64,000 bases of DNA, from contig OZ246004.1 of NCBI GenBank assembly GCA_965230495.1, positions 2,418,001 through 2,482,000 on the forward strand, read 5' to 3'. Positions 33,310 through 40,486 of the stretch are shown one piece after another; within the stretch, counting starts at the first letter, position 1; each line of letters opens with the position of its first letter. The position numbers and the translations under genes were made by a program. The notes beneath the pieces were generated by a model, which saw only the letters and a program-made list of their open reading frames with translations, was not told the origin of the DNA and did not search any database. This stretch comes from JACJYM01 sp965230495. GTDB lineage: Bacteria; Bacteroidota; Bacteroidia; Chitinophagales; Saprospiraceae.

Positions 33310-34701
33310 CTATACATTATTTTTTTTCTGATTAAAAAAGTAATTAACAATTAGGTTAAAGTGATGAAAATCATATTTATATGCTTTCTCATTCAAAGCA
33401 ACCTCTTCTTCACTTGTTAAAAATCGGTTGACATAAAGAAAAGATAACTTAAGGCCTTCCCATACTCCTGATAATGAATGAGAGTATAATAGTGTCGTTT
33501 GAAAGAAGTCATCAACATTGTACTTATTAAAAACATCAGTTTCTCTACTATCTCCTACCTTAGTTTCACTAAGTCGAACATCGATCGCTCCATTACTTAG
33601 GATGTTTGAAACTTTAAATCTTAACATTATTAGCTCCAAGTCTCCATATCCATCAATCCATGCTCTAGGCTGAGAGACGTAAAAGTTTTCTCTTCCTAAT
33701 TCTCTAGGATACAAAAATCTGCCGTCTCCAAACGTCTTTAAAAACGAACCGCTGATTTCAACGTCTGAGAATGAATACCCTAGCTTGATATTCGCAATAT
33801 GTATAGATTCTTTTGGTTGAATATACCGTTCCGCATATTCATAATTTCCATTTTTATCAAATCCAATTTGAAAAACGTATTGAAACCCAATATCCCAATG
33901 ATTCCTTGTCCAATCCATCTGAGTCCATGAAATATTCATTAGTCTATCGAACCAAAAATTCCATAGTTGAATATTATAATTCTTCCCTTTAGTATCGATC
34001 CCTAAAGTAGCTATACCCGATGTTTCAAGAAGTCCTGCATAAACTCCTTTAGAACCATTAGGCTGGACTCCATTACTATTGTACCCGATAGCATCCTCTA
34101 GCGAGTACCAACTAGAAATACCACGAGTGGAAATACCGCTTATCCACGCTAAACGAATGTTCAAATTACTTTTAAATCGCCAGTCCACCCAGACACCTCG
34201 ATAAACAAAGGGATCCATCCTTCCATCTCTAGCGAAAAACAAAGGGCCTTTATTAATATTCATATTTCCTACCCTTACATTCAGATCCCTACTCCTATAA
34301 CTAACATATAATTCTTCTAACTTAACATAAGGATTTTGAATACTATCCTGTAAATAATCATATAGCTCAATTTCCCATTTCGCATGTTTCTTAGATATAG
34401 GGTCTATGTCATACAGATCATTTGATACTATGTGATTATGAAAATTTAAAGAGATACCACATCCGATTCCATGATATTCAGCAGTTGCGTATCTAAGTAC
34501 GCCACCCGTAGCCCAAGTTGTATAATCTCTAAGCTCTCCCTCATTAACGGTCATCATGATTGACGATCGCAAATGTCCGTTAAAATTCCCATTAGAAAAC
34601 CAATCACCAACGGACTTGACTGTATCTGTCGAAACCGAAGTTTGTCCGTTGGATTCAGTGGAAATCATCAATAGAAATAGAAAAAAAAGGACCCTAATCA
34701 C
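33310..34701 (-). CDS. Predicted outer-membrane beta-barrel (porin-like) protein of the sulfur island
   Basis: 463 residues from the GTG at 34701, which directly follows the stop codon of the upstream YeeE gene after 1 nt. This start yields a clean signal peptide (hydrophobic VLFFLFLLMI, cleavage near SNGQ). An alternative TTG start at 34749 would overlap the upstream gene by 47 nt and disturb the signal peptide. The mature part is rich in aromatic residues and short alternating beta-strands (NVRVGNMNINKGPLFFARDG, VWVDWRFKSNLNIRLAWISG), with HHFNLIVNYFF near the end, as in porins. No family could be named. Position between the two permease halves suggests an outer-membrane channel for thiosulfate or sulfide (inference). 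Confidence 0.7.
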   Translation of the reverse strand: MIRVLFFLFLLMISTESNGQTSVSTDTVKSVGDWFSNGNFNGHLRSSIMMTVNEGELRDYTTWATGGVLRYATAEYHGIGCGISLNFHNHIVSNDLYDIDPISKKHAKWEIELYDYLQDSIQNPYVKLEELYVSYRSRDLNVRVGNMNINKGPLFFARDGRMDPFVYRGVWVDWRFKSNLNIRLAWISGISTRGISSWYSLEDAIGYNSNGVQPNGSKGVYAGLLETSGIATLGIDTKGKNYNIQLWNFWFDRLMNISWTQMDWTRNHWDIGFQYVFQIGFDKNGNYEYAERYIQPKESIHIANIKLGYSFSDVEISGSFLKTFGDGRFLYPRELGRENFYVSQPRAWIDGYGDLELIMLRFKVSNILSNGAIDVRLSETKVGDSRETDVFNKYNVDDFFQTTLLYSHSLSGVWEGLKLSFLYVNRFLTSEEEVALNEKAYKYDFHHFNLIVNYFFNQKKNNV

Positions 34702-34702
34702 T

Positions 34703-35260
34703 CTAAAAAATAACTGGAAATAATAAGTGAACCATCGCCAATCCACCAATAAAGAACCCTATCACAGCAATTAAACTAGGTATTTGCAAATTACTAATAC
34801 CACTGATGGCATGACCTGAAGTACAACCTCCTGCATACCTGGCTCCGAAGCCTACCAAAAATCCTCCAAGTACTAGTATTAGAATTCCTTTAAGAGATGT
34901 TATAGATTCAACACTAAAGAGTTCAGGAGGTAAATATTCATTGCCTGCATTTTGAAATCCAATTTCGGATAAAGCGTCTACAGTATCTGGGTTCAATGCT
35001 ATGGAAGTATCTACAGTCAAATAATTTGAAGCGATAAAACCTCCAATCACCGCTCCCAAAACAAAGACAAGGTTCCAAAGTTGGTTCTTCCAGTCAATTT
35101 TAAAGAAGTCTGAAGCCTTGTGTGCTCCGGCGATAGTACACATGGTTCGAAGATTACTCGAAAACCCAAAATTTTTTCCAAAAAACAGCATCAAAAACAT
35201 TACGAACGCTATTATTGGTCCAGCCACATACCATGGCCATGGTTGCAAAATTATATCCAT
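34703..35260 (-). CDS. YeeE/YedE-family permease (PmpA-like)
   Basis: 185 residues, four or so TM helices, with the diagnostic RYAGGCTSGHAISG motif (C146) and another conserved Cys at C41 in RTMCTIAG. In YeeE-type thiosulfate transporters such cysteines line the path for the sulfur compound. Likely imports thiosulfate or another reduced sulfur species. It is the first gene after the operator at 35310-35323, and the beta-barrel gene starts 1 nt after its stop. Confidence 0.84.
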   Translation of the reverse strand: MDIILQPWPWYVAGPIIAFVMFLMLFFGKNFGFSSNLRTMCTIAGAHKASDFFKIDWKNQLWNLVFVLGAVIGGFIASNYLTVDTSIALNPDTVDALSEIGFQNAGNEYLPPELFSVESITSLKGILILVLGGFLVGFGARYAGGCTSGHAISGISNLQIPSLIAVIGFFIGGLAMVHLLFPVIF

Positions 35261-35280
35261 AACTATATTAGATTTAATTA

Positions 35281-35288
35281 CAAATGTG
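35281..35288 (-). promoter_or_regulatory. -7-like box of the YeeE operon
   Basis: CACATTTG on the minus strand, one mismatch to TAnnTTTG, 21 nt downstream of the operator and 20 nt before the YeeE start codon. Confidence 0.5.
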
Positions 35289-35309
35289 TGAAAATTATTT
35301 TTTCGAGAA

Positions 35310-35323
35310 GTAACACTTGTTAC
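35310..35323. promoter_or_regulatory. Sulfur-island operator (YeeE operon promoter)
   Basis: GTAACACTTGTTAC: perfect 6-bp arms (GTAACA / TGTTAC) and a 2-bp centre. Lies between the regulator's 3' end and the YeeE gene; the spacing to the -7 box is 21 nt. Confidence 0.65.
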
Positions 35324-35340
35324 GTATAGACTTTCCCGAG

Positions 35341-36015
35341 TTAGTTTTTCGAAGAAGAAAACTCCATGAATTCAACCTTGTTCCTTCCTTGTTTTATAAC
35401 CCCCTTATTTTCAAGATTTTTCATTAATCTCGAGATCACCACTCTGGAAGAATGTAAATCATTTGCTATATCTTTATGAGAAATATTTAGCGTAGCCTTT
35501 TTTGTTATCCAAGCTTTATCTCTTAGATATTTTTCCAATCTCTCTTCTAAGCTATGAAAAACAAGTAAGTCTATCGCCTTTACCATTTCATTCAACCTAT
35601 CATTATAACTTTCTAAGACAAAATTTCTCCAAGTGGCATATTTGACCATCCACTCATCTAACTTCTTAGTATCTATAAATAATACCTCTAAATGATTTTC
35701 TGCAACCGCTCGAACGTTTGATTTTGTACTCCTTGTGCAACAGTTGAGTGTAACCGCACAGGTATCCCCCATTTCCAAATGGTATAAGAATAGTTCGTTG
35801 CCATCTTCATCTTCTGTTAACACTTTAATAGAACCCTCAATTACGATGGGAAAATGAGTAATAGTATCTCCCACATCCATTACTATATCATCTTCTTCAA
35901 ATTTATATACCGTACCGTATTGGCAAATTTCATTTATAAGCTCTTCCTCAAATAGATAAGAAAACCTCTCATATAATCTCGTGTAGCATTTAATATCAAA
36001 AGGAATAAAACTCAT
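35341..36015 (-). CDS. Crp/Fnr-family transcriptional regulator
   Basis: 224 residues from the ATG at 36015. The frame is open to 36063 but the extra residues are not conserved in type. N-terminal cyclic-nucleotide-binding-type beta-roll (about 25-130), then a dimer helix (about 130-165) and a winged helix. The HTH is ISHKDIANDLHSSRVVISRLMKNL (about 178-201, shown by ends), with the recognition helix beginning SSRVVISR. Five cysteines: C10, C31, C86, C92 and C93, three of them clustered in GDTCAVTLNCC, suggesting a thiol- or metal-based sensor rather than cAMP. It is encoded just upstream of the operator-bearing sulfur operons on the same strand. Presumed binder of GTAAC-N4-GTTAC. Confidence 0.85.
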   Translation of the reverse strand: MSFIPFDIKCYTRLYERFSYLFEEELINEICQYGTVYKFEEDDIVMDVGDTITHFPIVIEGSIKVLTEDEDGNELFLYHLEMGDTCAVTLNCCTRSTKSNVRAVAENHLEVLFIDTKKLDEWMVKYATWRNFVLESYNDRLNEMVKAIDLLVFHSLEERLEKYLRDKAWITKKATLNISHKDIANDLHSSRVVISRLMKNLENKGVIKQGRNKVEFMEFSSSKN

Positions 36016-36165
36016 AAATCTAATTTTTAAGTAAAAATATATTAATTCGAAGTCATTAAACAATAAACTTATAAATAGTGTCCTTGTTTAGCCTCAGCTT
36101 TTGCTATTTGAGAATTATTCGTAAATTTATTTAAAGTATTTGTATTCAACTAAAATCCATATACA

Positions 36166-37128
36166 ATGAAAAATATTATACATACTTTATTATTTGCAAT
36201 TTTCTTTGCCTATTCTGGAATAAGTCAAAACAGTATTGACCTCGTAATAAATCACAAATTGGACGATAAAGAGTTTCTTTTTGAAGAAGGAACCAAAAAC
36301 AACCTTGATCATGATTTTATGGTTACTCGACTGGAATATTACATTTCGGAGATATCCATTATTCATGACGGAGGGCAAGAAACCGCATTTGATGATATCT
36401 GGGTTTTAGCCAATGCTGACAACCAGACTTCTGTTAATTTGGGTGAAGCCAATATCCAACATGCCGAGGAAATAAGATTCTATATTGGAGTTGATCCCGA
36501 GAGCAATCATTTGGATCCTGCCGCATTTCCAAAAGATCACCCACTGGCACCAAAAATGCCTTCTATGCATTGGGGTTGGGCGGCTGGTTATAGATTTGTT
36601 GCCATAGAAGGCTTCGGAGGCAGTAATTACGATCAAGTCTTTCAAGTTCATGCCCTTGGTGACACTAATTACAAGCAGTCCAAAATTGAAATTGACCAAG
36701 AAGCAGTAGGTGGAAAGTTAGTGGTAAACCTAGACGCAAATTATTCTAAGTCACTTGACGACACAGAAGTAGAGTGGGGATTAATAGAACATAGTGATAA
36801 GGACGAAGCCATTACAGTAATTGATAATTTTGTTTACAATGTTTTCAGTATTTCTCCTAAAACTTCTTCCAGTAATGATCTATTGGATATTGACCAAGTC
36901 AACTGTTATCCCAATCCAAGTATGGATGGAAATATTACTTTGGAATTCTCTTCAGACCTTGAAAAGAATTATGATATTCAGGTGTTGGATGTATTAGGAA
37001 ATCAAATTCTAACAAGGAGCAAAGTGAAAACAAGAGAAAGAATCATTTTGGAAAATTCCGGTGTTTATTTTCTAAATATTAGTAACAAGGGGAACAATAT
37101 TCTAACAAAAAAACTAGTAGTGAAATAA
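36166..37128 (+). CDS. MbnP-like copper-binding protein with T9SS sorting domain
   Basis: 320 residues. The signal peptide ends near GISQ (residues 17-21). The MbnP-type domain spans about 22-215, with the signature LEYYISEISI, then FPKDHPLAPKMPSMHWGW around residues 121-138 and VHALGD at 161-166. H135, W136 and W138 are in the segment where the MbnH-modified Trp of characterised MbnP proteins is expected. A C-terminal T9SS type A domain (about 240-320, ending KKLVVK) indicates export to the surface. The MbnH-type di-haem enzyme starts 15 nt downstream. Likely function: binding extracellular copper after Trp modification to kynurenine, by analogy. Confidence 0.78.
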   Translation: MKNIIHTLLFAIFFAYSGISQNSIDLVINHKLDDKEFLFEEGTKNNLDHDFMVTRLEYYISEISIIHDGGQETAFDDIWVLANADNQTSVNLGEANIQHAEEIRFYIGVDPESNHLDPAAFPKDHPLAPKMPSMHWGWAAGYRFVAIEGFGGSNYDQVFQVHALGDTNYKQSKIEIDQEAVGGKLVVNLDANYSKSLDDTEVEWGLIEHSDKDEAITVIDNFVYNVFSISPKTSSSNDLLDIDQVNCYPNPSMDGNITLEFSSDLEKNYDIQVLDVLGNQILTRSKVKTRERIILENSGVYFLNISNKGNNILTKKLVVK

Positions 37129-37142
37129 ACTCAAAAAAAAAG

Positions 37143-38159
37143 ATGATGTCACGTATCCTATTTTATGTTTTAAGTTTGGGTTTGATATCTTCTTGCCAAA
37201 AAGAAAGTAACGAGATAACGACTACTTTTCCTGATCTTTGGGAAGTTCCAGAGCATTTTCCGAAATTAACTTTTCCCGAAGGGAATGAATATACACAGGC
37301 CAGATGGGAGCTTGGAAAAAAGTTATTTTATGACCCTATTATGTCCATTGATGGAAAAATAAGCTGTGCTTCATGCCATGATTCAGGTATTGCTTTTAGT
37401 GATAATGTCTCGTTTAGTGTCGGTGTCAATGATTTGGAGGGGACCAGAAATGCTCCATCACTAGCCAATGTAGCATATCACCCTTATTTTACCCGTGAAG
37501 GAGGAGTTCCTACATTGGAAATGCAAGTTCTTGTTCCCATTCAGGAGCACAATGAATTTGGTCACAATATAGTAGCTATCGCTTCTTTATTGGAAAAGGA
37601 CAGCCTCTACCATAATATGTCTCTAAATGCGTATGATCGAACTCCCGATCCTTTCGTAATTACCAGATCTATTGCATTATTTGAGAGAAGTTTAATCAGT
37701 GGTCGTAGTACATATGATAGATATCTAGAAGGTGAGGTAGAACTAACTCAAGATGAAATGAAAGGTATGGATCTTTTCTTTAGTAATAGGCTTAATTGTT
37801 CCCAATGCCATTCCGGGTTTAATTTCACTAATTATAGCTTTGAAAATAATGGGTTATACAAAAACTATGAAGATTCTGGCAGATTTCGTTTAACAAGTGA
37901 TTCAGCAGATATAGCAAGATTTAAAGTGCCAAGCTTAAGAAATATTGAAGTCACCGCCCCCTATATGCATGATGGATCCATCAAAACTTTGGAAGAGGTA
38001 ATAGACCATTATAATAATGGAGGAAAAAATCATATGCATAAAAGTAACTTAATTAAAAACCTAAATCTTTCAGAAGATGAGAAATCAGATTTGGTAAAAT
38101 TCTTGAAAACCTTGACAGATGAAAAATTTTTGGAGAATCCTTTATTTCGAGATAATTAA
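37143..38159 (+). CDS. Di-haem cytochrome c peroxidase-family protein, MbnH-like lipoprotein
   Basis: 338 residues. A lipoprotein signal (LGLISSC, Cys at 18) anchors it outside the inner membrane. Two haem-binding motifs are visible: CASCH at 75-79 and CSQCH at 219-223; the length and spacing match MauG/MbnH/bacterial di-haem peroxidases. Located 15 nt after the MbnP-like gene, it is predicted to oxidise a Trp in that partner (MbnH converts Trp to kynurenine in methanotroph MbnP). Alternative: an ordinary cytochrome c peroxidase. ATG at 37143 or 37146 are equally possible. Confidence 0.8.
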   Translation: MMSRILFYVLSLGLISSCQKESNEITTTFPDLWEVPEHFPKLTFPEGNEYTQARWELGKKLFYDPIMSIDGKISCASCHDSGIAFSDNVSFSVGVNDLEGTRNAPSLANVAYHPYFTREGGVPTLEMQVLVPIQEHNEFGHNIVAIASLLEKDSLYHNMSLNAYDRTPDPFVITRSIALFERSLISGRSTYDRYLEGEVELTQDEMKGMDLFFSNRLNCSQCHSGFNFTNYSFENNGLYKNYEDSGRFRLTSDSADIARFKVPSLRNIEVTAPYMHDGSIKTLEEVIDHYNNGGKNHMHKSNLIKNLNLSEDEKSDLVKFLKTLTDEKFLENPLFRDN

Positions 38160-38209
38160 TACCAATAATTGACTATTCATTTAAATTAAATCAGTAAGGT
38201 ATAATATGA

Positions 38210-40486
38210 CTAGTTCATGTTAACAAACCACATGTTTAATTCTCCTTTACCCTTGGCATATATTTGTCCTCTACTCTCGAAGTTGAACTCAGATCTTTCC
38301 TTTACCAGTGTATAAGTGGTTTGACTGATATTTACTTTTCCCGGTTCTCCATTAGACTCTATTCTGCTTGCCGTGTTAACACTATCTCCAAATATATCAT
38401 ACGCAAATTTCTTTTTGCCCACAACCCCAGCTACAACCGGTCCCGAATGAATTCCAACTCTCATTTTCCACTGAATCTCTTCAACCTTATTTCTCGTCTC
38501 TAAATAATCCAACATATCTAAAGCTGCCAAAATGCATCGATTCGCGTGATCTGTATTTTCGTCCAACAAACCACAAGTTGCCAGATAGGCATCTCCAATG
38601 GTTTCTATCTTCTCGATATTAAATTTGTCCATGATATCATCGAAACGACTGAAAATCTCGTTGAGTTCCTTAACTAACTTTTGTGCAGGAATTGATGCTA
38701 CCAGTTTGGTGAAATCCTTAAAATCCGTAAATAAAATGGTCACATTTTCGTGTTTTCTTGTTTTTGCCTTGCCTGTATCTTTTAGTTCAGATGCTATTTG
38801 CTCAGGTAGAATGTTAAGTAATAAATTATCCGATTTTTTCTTTTCTAAATCAATCTCATTTTTTTGTCTTTCTATCGCTATGTTTTTTTGATTGAGTTCC
38901 TGATTCAATCTTCTCGAATAAACCAATCCTCCTCCAACCAACAAGAGTATCAATGATAATAGGGCCCCAATACCATAGAAATATCTCTCCTTTTCATTCC
39001 GCTTTTGTAATTCCAGTTCATTAATTTCTTTATCTCGCAACAAAATGCTTTTCTCATTTTGTTCAGCTATTAATTGAGATTCCTTATTCTTAATTTCCAA
39101 TTCCTGAAGAGCTTCTATTTGTTGAAGAGCTGCGTATTCCTTTTCCTGCTGCGATACCTTTAGTTTTTGCCTTGCTAACTCTAAATCCTGTTTTGCTCTT
39201 TCATTTTCGGAACTTTGTATTCTTAATTGACTTTCTTTTAACTCATTTTCCTTACGAAGTATTTCTTTTTCGTTTTTTTCAGCTAATAGCTGCACCTCCT
39301 GATTTTCAATCGCAAGTTTTTGATTAGCTGCTTCAGCCTTTAGTTGAGCTATTGTCAGTTCTTTCACACTTTCGTTAATCATGAAAAGCTTAACTTGCTT
39401 TTCTGTTCGTTCCAGATTAATTTGCTGTTGAAGTAATTCCTGTTGACGTAATTTTTCTTCCAGAGCAAATGAGTCCTTCAAACTTAGATGACGTTGGTAG
39501 TTTTCAAGAGCTAGATCGTACTCGTATAATTCGGAGTGAATAAGAGCTTTTGTATAATAAACATCTGTAAGCAACTTAGAATTTTTATCATTCAAAGCTA
39601 TTTTCTTCGCCTCTTTGACATGTGTGAGAGCATTATGAAAGTCTCCTTTTTTTAAATATACTGTAGCCAGTAATTGGTCTATTTCTGCCAATTCTCCAGA
39701 CATAAACCTTGCTTTCGACTCTCGAGCTTTAATCAAATACTCTAAACTAGTAGTAAAACTGCCTAGATTGTAATGAGCAACTCCAATATTCGTATTTATA
39801 ATTTCTTTTTCTGACACATCATCTTCAGATAGTAATTCCACGGCCTTCTCAAAATATTCAATGGATTCTTCATATTGTTTTAAATGATTATAATTATAAC
39901 CCAAATTATTATAAATGGCCAATCGTTCCTTACTCGATCTATTATTCTCCTCCACTAATTGCTTAATACGCAAATTAGCTTTCAAAGCATTTTCATATTG
40001 TTTATTAATAGAAAATGCTTTTGACATATCCTGCAAAGTATTAATCTGTCCATTTAAATTTCCCTCCTCGTTCTTTTTCAGAAATATTTGTTCAAAATAA
40101 TAAAACGCACTATCAGGTTTTGATAATTGTGCGTAAGTAAGGCCTAGTTTAGTGTGAATATTTAGCTTATTATCATATAGTTCTTCCTTCCCTCTTAACG
40201 AATCATAAACCTCTAAATAATAAGGTAAAGCTTGTTCAAGCAGGCCCTCATCTTCGTAAATTTGAGCTATAGACATACATACCTCAGTACGCTTAACCTT
40301 ATAACTATGATCCTGTACTAAGTCATAAATATGTAGCCAATAAGCCAACGCTTTACCTGTTGATCCATGTTTGGTTTGTTCTTCCATGGCTAAATCGATC
40401 AATTCATCTATTTTTCCTTCCTGCGACCAAATTGCCATTGGAAGACAAATGCACAAGACTATTGCTATGTTTTTCAGAAAGATCAA
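38210..40486 (-). CDS. TPR-containing class III nucleotide cyclase
   Basis: 758 residues. Signal peptide or N-terminal anchor, then TPR repeats (about 30-340), a long coiled coil rich in Gln/Glu/Lys (about 345-500), a TM helix near 505-525, and a C-terminal cyclase domain (about 570-758) with the metal-binding ILFTDFKDFT and the segment KIETIGDAYLATCG. The specificity positions are mixed: Glu in KIETIG (guanylyl-like) and Asp in YDIFGDSVNTAS (adenylyl-like). The start is TTG at 40486, overlapping the stop of the TonB receptor (TTGA), indicating translational coupling. Probable surface- or periplasm-sensing cyclase linked to the receptor. Confidence 0.86.
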   Translation of the reverse strand: MIFLKNIAIVLCICLPMAIWSQEGKIDELIDLAMEEQTKHGSTGKALAYWLHIYDLVQDHSYKVKRTEVCMSIAQIYEDEGLLEQALPYYLEVYDSLRGKEELYDNKLNIHTKLGLTYAQLSKPDSAFYYFEQIFLKKNEEGNLNGQINTLQDMSKAFSINKQYENALKANLRIKQLVEENNRSSKERLAIYNNLGYNYNHLKQYEESIEYFEKAVELLSEDDVSEKEIINTNIGVAHYNLGSFTTSLEYLIKARESKARFMSGELAEIDQLLATVYLKKGDFHNALTHVKEAKKIALNDKNSKLLTDVYYTKALIHSELYEYDLALENYQRHLSLKDSFALEEKLRQQELLQQQINLERTEKQVKLFMINESVKELTIAQLKAEAANQKLAIENQEVQLLAEKNEKEILRKENELKESQLRIQSSENERAKQDLELARQKLKVSQQEKEYAALQQIEALQELEIKNKESQLIAEQNEKSILLRDKEINELELQKRNEKERYFYGIGALLSLILLLVGGGLVYSRRLNQELNQKNIAIERQKNEIDLEKKKSDNLLLNILPEQIASELKDTGKAKTRKHENVTILFTDFKDFTKLVASIPAQKLVKELNEIFSRFDDIMDKFNIEKIETIGDAYLATCGLLDENTDHANRCILAALDMLDYLETRNKVEEIQWKMRVGIHSGPVVAGVVGKKKFAYDIFGDSVNTASRIESNGEPGKVNISQTTYTLVKERSEFNFESRGQIYAKGKGELNMWFVNMN

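Noticed and set aside
34701..34749. Overlap of the YeeE gene and the beta-barrel gene (47 nt) as a possible frameshift
   Set aside because: A GTG start at 34701, 1 nt after the YeeE stop, gives a clean signal peptide and removes the overlap.
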